From: Halolactibacillus alkaliphilus | GTDB lineage: Bacteria > Bacillota > Bacilli > Bacillales > Amphibacillaceae | Assembly (NCBI RefSeq): GCF_900115465.1 | Contig: NZ_FOWN01000004.1 | Span: 62,001-126,000 of the forward strand | Length of the DNA stretch: 64,000 nucleotides | Reading direction: 5' to 3' | Made by a program: the position numbers and the translations under genes | Notes under the pieces: model-generated | What the model saw: only the letters and a program-made list of their open reading frames with translations | The model's database searches: none | What the model was told of the DNA's origin: nothing | Shown: positions 46,334 to 55,102 of the stretch, piece after piece | Layout: every line of letters begins with the position of its first letter | Position numbering within the stretch: the first letter of the stretch is position 1

Positions 46334-47368
46334 ATGAAAGCAGTTCAAGTAAATGGTTATGGTGATGTTGATCAATTAGAAGTCGTTGAAAGACCGATAC
46401 CAGCTCCAAAAAAAGGTGACGTCTTAATTAAAGTAAAAGCCTGTGCCATCAACAACACGGAAATCTGGATGCGCGAAGGGGCGTATGGTGCCGGAGAGAA
46501 ATCTGGCTGGCGACCCGAAGGTGTCACTTTCCCGCGGATTCCAGGTTCAGATATTACCGGTGAAGTGGTGGAAACAGGTGAGGGCGTCGATCAATCAATT
46601 TTAGGTAAAGCGGTTGTTTTATTCCCGTTTACTTCAAGCGGCGAAGCGGGACTGGAACATATTTCAGATGATATGTCCTTTATCGGTTCAGAATATGATG
46701 GGGGTTATGCCGAATATGTTGTTTGGCCGCCGGAACTTTGTTTTGACATGCCACTACCAGACTTTACTGAAAGTGCGGTCTTTAGTGTCAGCGGTCTAAC
46801 AGCTTGGCACATGGTGGAACAAATCCAACCGAACAAAGAGGAGACAATTCTCGTCACGGGCGCTAATGGGGGCGTTGGTTCACTGAATGTTCAAATTGCT
46901 GCGAACGTACACGGGGCAAAGGTCATCGCCCTTGTTGGTGATTTAGCACTTACTGATCAATTAAAAGCGCTCGGTGCAACTCACGTGTTATCGTATAAAT
47001 CAGACAGCTTAGTTGATGACATTTTAGCTGTCAACGGAGGACCTGTTGACTCCGTACTTGATGTTGTCGGTGATGCTTTATTTGAAACGTCACTAACTGT
47101 CTTAAAGAAAGGCGGGAAGTTTTGTATTTCCGGCTCAAGTGGGGGACAGATGACTCAACTTGATTTCAGAACGCTCTACCTTAAACACATCACAGCATAT
47201 GGTTCCGTCCTTGGCACGGTAGCTGAGTTTAAGCAATTACTTCAAGCGGTAGCAAAAGGACAAGTAAAACCCGTCATTGACCGCAGCTTTGATTTAAAAG
47301 ATGCCAGGGATGCTCAACTTTATTTTAAGGAAAAAGGCAAGCTCGGAAAAGTGGTCTTAATCCCGTAA
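46334..47368 (+). CDS. Zinc-type alcohol dehydrogenase / quinone oxidoreductase-like protein
   Basis: 344 aa from the ATG at 46334 (AGAGGAGG upstream). MDR superfamily: N-terminal GroES-like domain starting MKAVQVNGYGDVDQLEVVE with PRIPGSDITGEVVETG, and a Rossmann domain with ILVTGANGGVGSLNVQIAA. The structural-zinc cysteine cluster is absent, which favours a quinone-oxidoreductase-like enzyme. It reduces an unknown carbonyl or quinone with NAD(P)H. It sits between mvaS and mvaA but with its own terminator, so a mevalonate link is not shown. Confidence 0.85.
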   Translation: MKAVQVNGYGDVDQLEVVERPIPAPKKGDVLIKVKACAINNTEIWMREGAYGAGEKSGWRPEGVTFPRIPGSDITGEVVETGEGVDQSILGKAVVLFPFTSSGEAGLEHISDDMSFIGSEYDGGYAEYVVWPPELCFDMPLPDFTESAVFSVSGLTAWHMVEQIQPNKEETILVTGANGGVGSLNVQIAANVHGAKVIALVGDLALTDQLKALGATHVLSYKSDSLVDDILAVNGGPVDSVLDVVGDALFETSLTVLKKGGKFCISGSSGGQMTQLDFRTLYLKHITAYGSVLGTVAEFKQLLQAVAKGQVKPVIDRSFDLKDARDAQLYFKEKGKLGKVVLIP

Positions 47369-47378
47369 CAATTAATTA

Positions 47379-47421
47379 AAAAGCGCACAACTACTCATTG
47401 ACTGAGTAGCGGTGCGCTTTT
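47379..47421. terminator. Terminator downstream of the oxidoreductase gene
   Basis: AAAAGCGCAC / GTGCGCTTTT outer arms (47379-47388 with 47412-47421) and CTACTCA / TGAGTAG inner arms. Confidence 0.92.
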
Positions 47422-47426
47422 GATTG

Positions 47427-47632
47427 TTATGGACGTTGCTTCGTTAATGAGACAGATCGAATTAGCGTCAGCTCTTTCGATTCCAACTTTTCAATCGTCG
47501 CCTTACTTATGTCTTCTTTAATAAGATAGCTCGTCTGTGAACCAGTAAAGAATAGAAGGGGTCTAATAACTCTTAGTCAATGTGAGCAAAGTCAATCGCA
47601 TGTTCCTCCGTAACTCCAAGGTTGGTCTTTCG
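47427..47632 (-). pseudogene. Probable gene remnant between the oxidoreductase and mvaA
   Basis: On the minus strand one frame reads TNLGVTEEHAIDFAHID and stops near 47580. A second frame then opens and runs IRPLLFFTGSQTSYLIKEDI, ATIEKLESKELTLIRSVSLT to a stop at 47427-47429. Two protein-like blocks in different frames suggest the tail of a decayed gene. The parent family is not identified. Confidence 0.35.
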
Positions 47633-48925
47633 TCATGACTGATTTCGGTACTCTTCAAGTAAGGCTTCCGCTTGCGTTAAGTTCATTGGCTGCGACCGTC
47701 TTAACTTACGACTAATGACATCAATCTCAACACCAACCGCGCCAGCCGTCATCGCCAGAGATTTTGCTTGCAGGGCCATATGTCCGCGCTGAATGCCGTC
47801 TGTGACAAGGGCACGCAAAGCAGAGAAGTTTTGCGCGAGACCAACTGCACAGACAATACCCGCTAATGTCTTGGCATCAGGGTCACCTAAAATATGTTGA
47901 GTGAACTGTGCCCCTGGATGAATCGAAATCGAGCCACCAACAGTCCCAATCGCAAGTGGAATCGTAAGAGTTCCTACTAGGTACCCGTGTTCATCAACAT
48001 AGTACTTCGATAACGAGCGGTATTGACCTGACTGACTCGCATAGGCGTGAATTCCGGCAGATGTCGCCCGGGTATCGTTACCGGTCGCGAGTACCGCAGC
48101 CTCAACCCCGTTCATGATCCCTTTGTTATGGGTGACAGCCCGGTAAGGATCGACACTTGCAATTTGTGACGCTTCCACAATCCTGTCACGTACTTCGGTG
48201 CCTTCTAAACCGCTACGTGATAGGAGGGAGGGGGCTAACCGAAATGAAGCGGTCACAAGGGCTTCGGTCGCATAGTTTGATAAAATCCCCATTAAGGCAT
48301 TGCCACCAGTAATAATCTCGAGCGCATCTTTAATCGCTTCCGCCATCGTATTGACAATATTTGCGCCCATCGCTTCTTTTGTATCTACATATAAATGTAC
48401 AACAAAAAATTCTGGTGTATGTTCTTCTGGATTACTTTCAATGATTCGTACGTCTATGTCTTTCACACCACCACCACGCTTCACAATCGATGGGTGAGCG
48501 GCATGAGCACGTTCCACTAAGTCATCATAATGTTCTAAGACTTTTTCTTTCATCGCTTCACTGTCTTCAACATTCTTTAGAATGACCTGACCAATCATCC
48601 ACCGTTTTTCTTGTGTTGTCGTAAATCCACCACCCGCACGCACAGTTTTAGCACCAAAACTTGCAGCGGCGATAACAGACGGTTCTTCTGTTGCCATTGG
48701 CACTAAATAGTCTTTGCCGTTAATTAAAAAGTTCATACCTAATCCTAAAGGCAATTGATAGGTACCAACGACGTTTTCGACCATGTGATTACTCACACCT
48801 TCAGGAAGAGAAAAAGACTGTTTAAAGTTACTGATATGCTCATGTTCAATAAAGCCAGCACTCATTAAGCTTTGAATACGTTCATTAATCGATTTTTTAT
48901 AAAATTTATCTAAAGGTGATGACAT
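47633..48925 (-). CDS. mvaA: Hydroxymethylglutaryl-CoA reductase, class II
   Basis: 430 aa. Reduces HMG-CoA to mevalonate. Bacterial class II enzyme: PMATEEPSVIAAASFGAKT contains the catalytic glutamate (Glu80/81), DPYRAVTHNKGIMNG and ATGNDTRATSAG the lysine/aspartate region, and His382 in RGHMALQ is the C-terminal catalytic histidine. It has no fused thiolase domain, unlike enterococcal MvaE. Start preceded by GGGAGG. Cofactor preference (NADH or NADPH) cannot be read from motifs alone. Confidence 0.96.
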   Translation of the reverse strand: MSSPLDKFYKKSINERIQSLMSAGFIEHEHISNFKQSFSLPEGVSNHMVENVVGTYQLPLGLGMNFLINGKDYLVPMATEEPSVIAAASFGAKTVRAGGGFTTTQEKRWMIGQVILKNVEDSEAMKEKVLEHYDDLVERAHAAHPSIVKRGGGVKDIDVRIIESNPEEHTPEFFVVHLYVDTKEAMGANIVNTMAEAIKDALEIITGGNALMGILSNYATEALVTASFRLAPSLLSRSGLEGTEVRDRIVEASQIASVDPYRAVTHNKGIMNGVEAAVLATGNDTRATSAGIHAYASQSGQYRSLSKYYVDEHGYLVGTLTIPLAIGTVGGSISIHPGAQFTQHILGDPDAKTLAGIVCAVGLAQNFSALRALVTDGIQRGHMALQAKSLAMTAGAVGVEIDVISRKLRRSQPMNLTQAEALLEEYRNQS

Positions 48926-49167
48926 TTAAAAATACCTCCCTATATATTTAAAATCTAACTGGATTATATCACAATTTTAATACTATTACTGACGATACTC
49001 TGATTGATGCTGTGGTGAGTCTATTTTATATAAAAATCTATAAAAGCACTTTTATATTCAGTCATTTCTAAGCTATTAATATCACGATAATACTTGCTAT
49101 TAAAGCATTCACATAACACGTTACATAATAAAGAGTGTACCTAAAAAAAGAAAAAACATAAATAGCA

Positions 49168-49231
49168 TTGACAACTTGTTGTAACAATTGTTATCATGTT
49201 GTTGTAACAAGTTTAATCATTGTTATAACAA
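49168..49231 (+). promoter_or_regulatory. Promoter and three tandem operators of the sugar cluster
   Basis: TTGACA (49168-49173), 17-bp spacer, TTATCA (49191-49196). Three near-identical 12-bp palindromes TTGTTRTAACAA lie at 49176-49187 (in the spacer), 49199-49210 and 49220-49231, spaced 23 and 21 bp apart (about two helical turns). This is the pattern of a GntR/HutC-type repressor; the cluster encodes such a regulator at 55103-55870. The remaining upstream region 48926-49167 holds the mvaA leader and no further gene. Confidence 0.8.
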
Positions 49232-49324
49232 ATATTCACAAAAAGAGTTAGAAAACCATTTTCTTTACAAAAGAAGCAGTATACTAAGTCTTTTAAAAAT
49301 CTTTATAAAAAAGGAGGAGGTATT

Positions 49325-50302
49325 ATGTACTTTCTAGGTGTTGATGGTGGTGGCACAAAAACTCAAGCTATTGTTGTTAACAAAGAAGGCGTTGTTTTAG
49401 GTGAGGGGAAATCTGGACCAGCAAATCATCAGTTATGTGGTATGGATTGTGCCCTTTCAGAAATTGAAACCGCTATCAACTCAGCTCTTAGCTCAGCTCA
49501 CCTCGAAAAATCTGACATTTCATTTGTCCAATATGGATTAGCAGGCGCCGATCGGGCTGAAGATTTTAGAATTATTAGAGGTGCGTTAGAAACATTACCA
49601 TTTAAAAAATGGGATGTCGTTTGCGATACTTTAGAAGGCTTGAGGCTCGGTAGCGATAACCATACAGGCGTTGTTTTAGTTTGCGGCACCGGTACAAATG
49701 CTGCTGGTAGGAATATTCATGGATTGGAGGTTCAAACGGGCGGGTTTGGTTACCTTTATGGGGATAGTTCAGGTGGAACACACATCTCAGAAGATGCATT
49801 TAGACGAATGATTCGATCGTATGAAAAGAGAGAACAAGAAACAGTATTGACCAAACACATTCCTGAATATCTCGGTTTTAATTCCGTTGAAGCCCTGTTA
49901 GATCATTACTTAGATAATAACATCTCAGATATACCAGCAAGTTTAGCTGAAATCGTTCATCAAGCTGCAAATTCAGGGGACCAAGTTGCCCGCAATATCT
50001 TAAGCGATTCTGGTCATGAACTTGGCTTAGCAGCATTATCCGTTATAAAACGATTAAATCTACAAGGTCAACCAAAGAACAAGATCCCTATTGTATTAGT
50101 AGGGAGTATATTACAAAAAGGAAGAAATCCGTTTTTAATGAATAGTTTGAAAAGTACAATTGAAAAAGATGTTCAGCATTATGAATTAATCATCCCAACT
50201 TTAGATCCTGTATACGGTGCTGTCATGTTGGCGATGGACCAATGCAATATTGATATTACCTCTTCAAAAATTGAAGAAAAATTAAGAATGGGAGCGATTT
50301 AA
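49325..50302 (+). CDS. BadF/BadG/BcrA-type sugar kinase (N-acetylglucosamine kinase-like)
   Basis: 325 aa, actin-like ATPase fold. Phosphate-1 motif GVDGGGTKTQA at the N-terminus, GLAGADR (about 75), phosphate-2 motif VCGTGTNAAG (about 118) and YGDSSGGTHIS. It resembles N-acetylglucosamine kinases and BadF-type glucoside kinases. First gene of the cluster, with AAGGAGGAGG upstream and a TAATG overlap with the GH4 gene, suggesting that it phosphorylates the imported sugar or its product. The substrate cannot be read from sequence. Confidence 0.85.
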   Translation: MYFLGVDGGGTKTQAIVVNKEGVVLGEGKSGPANHQLCGMDCALSEIETAINSALSSAHLEKSDISFVQYGLAGADRAEDFRIIRGALETLPFKKWDVVCDTLEGLRLGSDNHTGVVLVCGTGTNAAGRNIHGLEVQTGGFGYLYGDSSGGTHISEDAFRRMIRSYEKREQETVLTKHIPEYLGFNSVEALLDHYLDNNISDIPASLAEIVHQAANSGDQVARNILSDSGHELGLAALSVIKRLNLQGQPKNKIPIVLVGSILQKGRNPFLMNSLKSTIEKDVQHYELIIPTLDPVYGAVMLAMDQCNIDITSSKIEEKLRMGAI

Positions 50303-51612
50303 TGAAAAAAAAAGACCTGAAAATTGTTGTCATTGGTGGGGGTTCATCATATACACCTGAATTAATAGAGGGATTAATTCAGGCTTATCCCATGCTACCA
50401 GTAAAAGATCTTTACTTAGTTGACATAGAGGAAGGAGGAGAAAAGTTAGAAATAATCGGAAATTTAGCTAAGCGCATGATTAAGAAATATGATATTCCTA
50501 TCAATGTCCACCTCACCTATGATCGTCGCATAGCTATTAAGGATGCTGATTTTATTACAACCCAGATAAGAGTTGGCATGCTTGAAGCAAGAAGTAAAGA
50601 CGAAATGATTCCACTGCGATACAACTGTATAGGACAAGAAACAACCGGAGCGGGTGGGTTCGCTAAAGCTCTTAGAACTGTGCCTGTGATATTAGATATA
50701 TGTAAAGATATAGAAGAGTTAGCTCCAGAAGCTTTTCTATTAAACTTCACTAACCCAGCAGGTATTGTCACAGAAGCTGTAATTAAGTATACCAATGTAA
50801 AAACAATCGGCTTATGTAATCTTCCAATTGGCACCAAAATGCAGGTCGCAGATTGGTATGATGTCGAATTAAAAGATGTTCAACTAGAAATGGTAGGTAT
50901 CAATCATTTAAACTGGACCACTAAGATTATGGTGAAAAAAACAAATGTAACAACCGATATTTTAAATAATTCTAGAGAAAGTGAATTACAAGTTAGAAAT
51001 ATTCCCAATCTAGAATGGGATAGAGCTTTCCTGAAATCACTTAAAGCCCTTCCTTGCGCTTATCATCGCTATTATTATATGAAAGATAAAATGCTGGAAG
51101 ACCAAAAAAAGAAAGTCGCTATTGATGGAAATCGAGCTAAAGTGGTTATGGAGGTGGAAAAGTCTCTTTTTGAGAAATATAAAGATCCTGAATTGCAAGA
51201 TAAACCAAAGGAATTAGAAAATCGAGGTGGCGCTTATTACTCAGAAGCAGCTATTCAATTAATTACATCAATATATTGTAATAAAGGAGATACACACATT
51301 GTTAATGTTAAAAATAACGGTATAATTCCTTTCTTACCCTCTGATGTATCTGTTGAAGTAAATTGCATGATCGATTCGAATGGGGCTCACCCTATTCAAA
51401 TTAGTACACCGATTGAGCCACATATAAAAGGCTTAATGCAAGTTGTAAAAGCTTATGAGGAACTTACTGTTAAATCGGCTGCCGAGGGAAACTATGAGGC
51501 CGGATTACAGGCGTTAACGATACATCCACTGGTTGGTGATGTTACTAAGGCCAAACAAATATTTAAAGATATACTGTATGAGAACGCAAATTTTTTACCC
51601 CAATTCCATTAA
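50302..51612 (+). CDS. Family 4 glycoside hydrolase (6-phospho-beta-glucosidase-like)
   Basis: 436 aa GH4 enzyme. The NAD-binding N-terminus reads KIVVIGGGSSYTPELIEGL. The metal-site cysteine is in IGLCNLPIG and the histidine in VGINHLNW; TTGAGGFAKALRTVP is a family signature. GH4 enzymes use NAD+ and Mn2+ in a redox-assisted mechanism and usually act on 6-phospho-glycosides. No PTS gene is nearby: import is by an ABC system, so a kinase step or a non-phosphorylated substrate is needed. Coupled to the kinase gene by one shared base. Confidence 0.92.
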   Translation: MKKKDLKIVVIGGGSSYTPELIEGLIQAYPMLPVKDLYLVDIEEGGEKLEIIGNLAKRMIKKYDIPINVHLTYDRRIAIKDADFITTQIRVGMLEARSKDEMIPLRYNCIGQETTGAGGFAKALRTVPVILDICKDIEELAPEAFLLNFTNPAGIVTEAVIKYTNVKTIGLCNLPIGTKMQVADWYDVELKDVQLEMVGINHLNWTTKIMVKKTNVTTDILNNSRESELQVRNIPNLEWDRAFLKSLKALPCAYHRYYYMKDKMLEDQKKKVAIDGNRAKVVMEVEKSLFEKYKDPELQDKPKELENRGGAYYSEAAIQLITSIYCNKGDTHIVNVKNNGIIPFLPSDVSVEVNCMIDSNGAHPIQISTPIEPHIKGLMQVVKAYEELTVKSAAEGNYEAGLQALTIHPLVGDVTKAKQIFKDILYENANFLPQFH

Positions 51613-51735
51613 TAATAAAGAAATGAGAACGACTAATGTACTAAGAAATTTAAAAGTAGTAAATGACATCAAAATTATATCTATGATTAGTAAAGCATAA
51701 AAGTAAATTCAGTGTTTTTTCTTTATATAATTCGC

Positions 51736-51757
51736 CCGCTTTTTAATGTAAAAGCGG
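51736..51757 (+). other. Intra-operon hairpin before the binding-protein gene
   Basis: CCGCTTTT / AAAAGCGG stem with a 6-base loop just ahead of the ribosome-binding site. No T-run, so more likely an mRNA end protector than a terminator. Confidence 0.55.
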
Positions 51758-51782
51758 TAACAAAAAATATGAGGTGATTAAA

Positions 51783-53075
51783 ATGAAAAAAAATTTATAT
51801 TTATTCATAACTTTAGTACTCACGTTTTTCTTAACAGCATGCAACAATGGGCAAGAAAGCAGTGGGAGTTCATCCGTTAATCAAGATGATTCCCCTGAAA
51901 AAGTGGAGCTTACGTTTTGGGCATTCGGTAGTACGGGTTACGATGAATTAATTGAGGAATATGAGAGCATGAACGAGCATGTAGCTATTACTTTACAAAA
52001 TGCAGCTCTTGCAGATCATCACGATAGTTTATTTACAACGATATCAGCCGGAAGCGGCGCTCCAGATATCACAATGATTGAATTAGGCTTTATTGAACAG
52101 TACAAAGAAGTTCCAGATCGATTTTATAATTTATTTGACTTTGGTGCAAAAGATATTAAAGATAGCTTTTTAGATTGGAAGTGGGATGTCGGAGAGATAG
52201 TAGACGAAGACTACTTAATTGGGCTCCCAACAGATATTGGTCCAACTGCTATGGTTTATCGGACTGATGTTTTTGAAGAAGCAGGATTACCTTCTGATCC
52301 AGAACAAGCGGCTAAACTCTTCGAAACATGGGAGGACTTTAGAAAACAGGCAAAAATAATTACTGAAAGTACTGGAAAACCAGTTACTGACAGTGTTACA
52401 CAATTATATAATGCTCTTCGTGACCAAGCACCGGAGCAATACTTCAATACTGATAACGAATTAATTATTGAAAGTTCACCTTATATTAAAGAAGCCTATG
52501 ACTACACAGTGACTTTAGTAGCAGATGGCGTAGTAGGAGATATTGCAGCGTGGACACCAGAATGGGGGACAGCAATGGATGAAGGTAGCTTCGCAACACT
52601 GCTTGCACCGTCATGGATGCTAGGTGTTGTTAAAGGGAATGCACCTGATGCATCAGGTATGTGGTCAATTATGACTTTGCCCGAAGGAGCAGGTAATTGG
52701 GGCGGCTCATATTTGGCAATTCCTAGCCAAAGCGAACATCCCGAAGAAGCCTATAAATTCATGGAATGGTTAACATCAAGTGAAAATCAATTGAAATCAT
52801 TCGAGAGTATGGGATTATTCCCCTCAACACCCGAAACATATGAGCAACCCGGATTTTTAGAGTATAGCGATGAGTACTTTGGCGGTATAAATACGGCAGA
52901 AATTTATGCTGAGGCTGCCGAGCAAGTTAAAAGTGTCTACCTTGGACCTAATCATTCTATTGCGAATAATGAAATTATTGTAGCATTAGATAACGTTCTT
53001 AATGAAGGAGGAGATCCTGAAAAAGAATGGGAAGATGCCATTAAAAGAATGAAGGCTCAATTAGATAGACAATAA
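51783..53075 (+). CDS. ABC sugar-binding lipoprotein
   Basis: 430 aa from the ATG at 51783 (GAGGTG upstream). Signal peptide NLYLFITLVLTFFLTAC with lipobox LTAC, Ser/Gly linker, then the family 1 extracellular solute-binding fold (KVELTFWAFGSTGYDELIEEYE, DITMIELGFIEQYK, GLPTDIGPTAMVYR, SWMLGVVKGNAPD). It captures the sugar for the two permeases that follow. Hairpins on both sides of the gene could raise its message level, as is common for binding proteins. Confidence 0.94.
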   Translation: MKKNLYLFITLVLTFFLTACNNGQESSGSSSVNQDDSPEKVELTFWAFGSTGYDELIEEYESMNEHVAITLQNAALADHHDSLFTTISAGSGAPDITMIELGFIEQYKEVPDRFYNLFDFGAKDIKDSFLDWKWDVGEIVDEDYLIGLPTDIGPTAMVYRTDVFEEAGLPSDPEQAAKLFETWEDFRKQAKIITESTGKPVTDSVTQLYNALRDQAPEQYFNTDNELIIESSPYIKEAYDYTVTLVADGVVGDIAAWTPEWGTAMDEGSFATLLAPSWMLGVVKGNAPDASGMWSIMTLPEGAGNWGGSYLAIPSQSEHPEEAYKFMEWLTSSENQLKSFESMGLFPSTPETYEQPGFLEYSDEYFGGINTAEIYAEAAEQVKSVYLGPNHSIANNEIIVALDNVLNEGGDPEKEWEDAIKRMKAQLDRQ

Positions 53076-53090
53076 ATTAACGTAAATAAA

Positions 53091-53129
53091 CCATATGGGG
53101 TTAGCGACACTCATGTTAACCTCATATGG
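53091..53129 (+). other. Intra-operon hairpin after the binding-protein gene
   Basis: 13-bp stem with one G-T pair (53091-53103 with 53117-53129), no T-run. Likely limits read-through or protects the 3' end of the binding-protein message. Confidence 0.65.
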
Positions 53130-53149
53130 GTAAATAAGGAGTTTTAAAC

Positions 53150-54061
53150 ATGAAGCGCATTAAGTCAATTAAAGAAAAGAAAAAAGACTCCCTGTACGGC
53201 TATGCCTTTATTTCACCATTTTTCATTTTATTTTCAATCTTTGGTTTATTTCCAATTATATTTAGCTTTTACCTTTCATTTCAAAGATGGAATGGCCTTG
53301 GAGAAATGGAGTTTGTTGGTTTGCGAAATTTCGAACTTGTATTAGCAGACCCCTTTTTTTGGAAGGCAATGTATAATACATTTGTCATTGCATTAATGAG
53401 TACCTTACCACAATTAATTATCGCATTTTTATTGGCTTTTGCACTAAACTCAACCTATGTAAAAATGAAGGGGTTTTTCAGAGTTTCCTTCTTTTTACCT
53501 AATGTTACGTCGATTGTAGCAGTAGCCGTTGTTTTTGGTACTTTGTTTACTAACTCATCTACAGGGTTAGTCAATAGTTTCATCGGGCTTTTTGGATTTG
53601 AACCAGTGAATTGGGGAACATCTGAATGGGGGGTCAAGTGGGCTATATCTGCCATGATTTTTTGGCGTTGGGTAGGTTACAATACCATTATTTATTTAGC
53701 TGGACTTCAAAGTATATCTCAAGACTTATACGAAGCAGCTAAAATTGATGGTGCTTCTGTACGCCAACAAATTATGCATATTACTATACCTATGATGAAG
53801 CCAGTGATTATTTTCACCGTATTTATCTCAACTATAGGCTCTTTGCAGTTATTCACAGAACCTCTTGTATTTATAGGTACTACATTACGAGAAGAAGGTG
53901 TAACAGTTGTACTATATCTGTATCGAGAGGCGTTTTCAAACAATGCTTTTGGAACAGCTTCAGCTACTGCAGTCATCTTATTCTTTGTTATTATTGTAAT
54001 GTCAGTTACAAATCTTTTAATTGCAAATCGACTTGGCAATTCCAGAAAGAAGGTGAGTTAG
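53150..54061 (+). CDS. ABC sugar permease, MalF type
   Basis: 303 aa, six predicted membrane helices after a basic N-terminus (KRIKSIKEKKKDSLYGY). The EAA loop that contacts the ATPase is present: YEAAKIDGASVRQQIMHIT followed by IPMMKP. Together with the next gene it forms the transmembrane channel of a CUT1-type importer. One base separates it from the next gene. Confidence 0.93.
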   Translation: MKRIKSIKEKKKDSLYGYAFISPFFILFSIFGLFPIIFSFYLSFQRWNGLGEMEFVGLRNFELVLADPFFWKAMYNTFVIALMSTLPQLIIAFLLAFALNSTYVKMKGFFRVSFFLPNVTSIVAVAVVFGTLFTNSSTGLVNSFIGLFGFEPVNWGTSEWGVKWAISAMIFWRWVGYNTIIYLAGLQSISQDLYEAAKIDGASVRQQIMHITIPMMKPVIIFTVFISTIGSLQLFTEPLVFIGTTLREEGVTVVLYLYREAFSNNAFGTASATAVILFFVIIVMSVTNLLIANRLGNSRKKVS

Positions 54062-54062
54062 T

Positions 54063-54896
54063 ATGAAAAATACAAAAGATTTGATATATAAAACTATTTT
54101 ATACGCACTTTTAATGGGGGGGGCACTGATTGCTTTATTCCCTTTTTATTGGATGTTCATAATCTCGACTAATCCAAATCATGTTGTTAACTCGGTTCCA
54201 CCTGCATTTCTTCCAGGAAATATGCTAGTAGATAATTTTAAAAATGTTTTAGCTAACATAGATTTCTTTGGTGCTTTATGGAATTCTATAATTGTATCAA
54301 CATCCATTACATTAGCGACCTTATTATTTTGCTCTCTAGCTGGTTATGCTTTTGCTAAACTTGAATTTAAAGGTAAAAAGATTTTATTCATCGCCATATT
54401 AACGACCATGATGATCCCGCCACAGTTAGGGTTAATACCGTCTTATGTTATTATTACAAAATTGGGATGGTTAAATGAACTTAAAGCAGTTATTGTTCCT
54501 GGGATGGTTAGTGCTTTCGGTATATTTTGGATGAGGCAATACATTAAAGAGGCCATTCCAAACGAATTAATTGAAGCTGGTAAAATGGATGGCTGTTCTC
54601 AAATACGAATCTATTTTCAAATCGTTATTCCCTTAATCCTTCCAGCATTTGCAACATTGGGGATTATAACTTATATGGGGGTTTGGAATGATTTCCTTTG
54701 GCCTTTAATTGTGCTTAAAGATCAGTCTGTTCATACACTTCAAATTGCTATACGTTCATTGAATGACACCTACGTAAGAGATTATGGAATGATTATGTCT
54801 GGTACTTTTTGGGCAACCGTACCTCTAGTTTTAATCTTTTTAATTTTTAATAAATTTTTTATTGATAGTATAGTTAAAGGGGCTGTCAAAAATTAA
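54063..54896 (+). CDS. ABC sugar permease, MalG type
   Basis: 277 aa with six helices; the EAA loop is NELIEAGKMDGCSQIRIYFQ, and PLILPAFATLGIITYMGVWN is the usual MalG-like follow-up. No ATPase gene is in the cluster; in Bacilli such importers commonly use a shared MsmX-type ATPase encoded elsewhere. There is no strong terminator after it; 54897-55102 holds the next promoter. Confidence 0.93.
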   Translation: MKNTKDLIYKTILYALLMGGALIALFPFYWMFIISTNPNHVVNSVPPAFLPGNMLVDNFKNVLANIDFFGALWNSIIVSTSITLATLLFCSLAGYAFAKLEFKGKKILFIAILTTMMIPPQLGLIPSYVIITKLGWLNELKAVIVPGMVSAFGIFWMRQYIKEAIPNELIEAGKMDGCSQIRIYFQIVIPLILPAFATLGIITYMGVWNDFLWPLIVLKDQSVHTLQIAIRSLNDTYVRDYGMIMSGTFWATVPLVLIFLIFNKFFIDSIVKGAVKN

Positions 54897-55008
54897 ACTA
54901 ATCATTTTTAACTCAGCTAATAACCCTTTTCTCAAAATACTCGTTGATGACTATTATAGTTTAACGCCAGTTTTTCAAAAAATTTAAAAAGCACATCAGA
55001 ACAAGCTG

Positions 55009-55037
55009 TTTCTTTTTAATAACTGATTTAGTACAAT
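55009..55037 (+). promoter_or_regulatory. Possible promoter of the GntR gene
   Basis: TTTCTT, 17-bp spacer, TACAAT (55032-55037). The -35 is poor. No copy of the TTGTTRTAACAA operator is present here. Confidence 0.4.
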
Positions 55038-55102
55038 TATGATAGAGTAGATAGTTAAATCAATCCTATCTAGATTGAGAGGCAGTTTGGAGGAAAGTAA
55101 TC

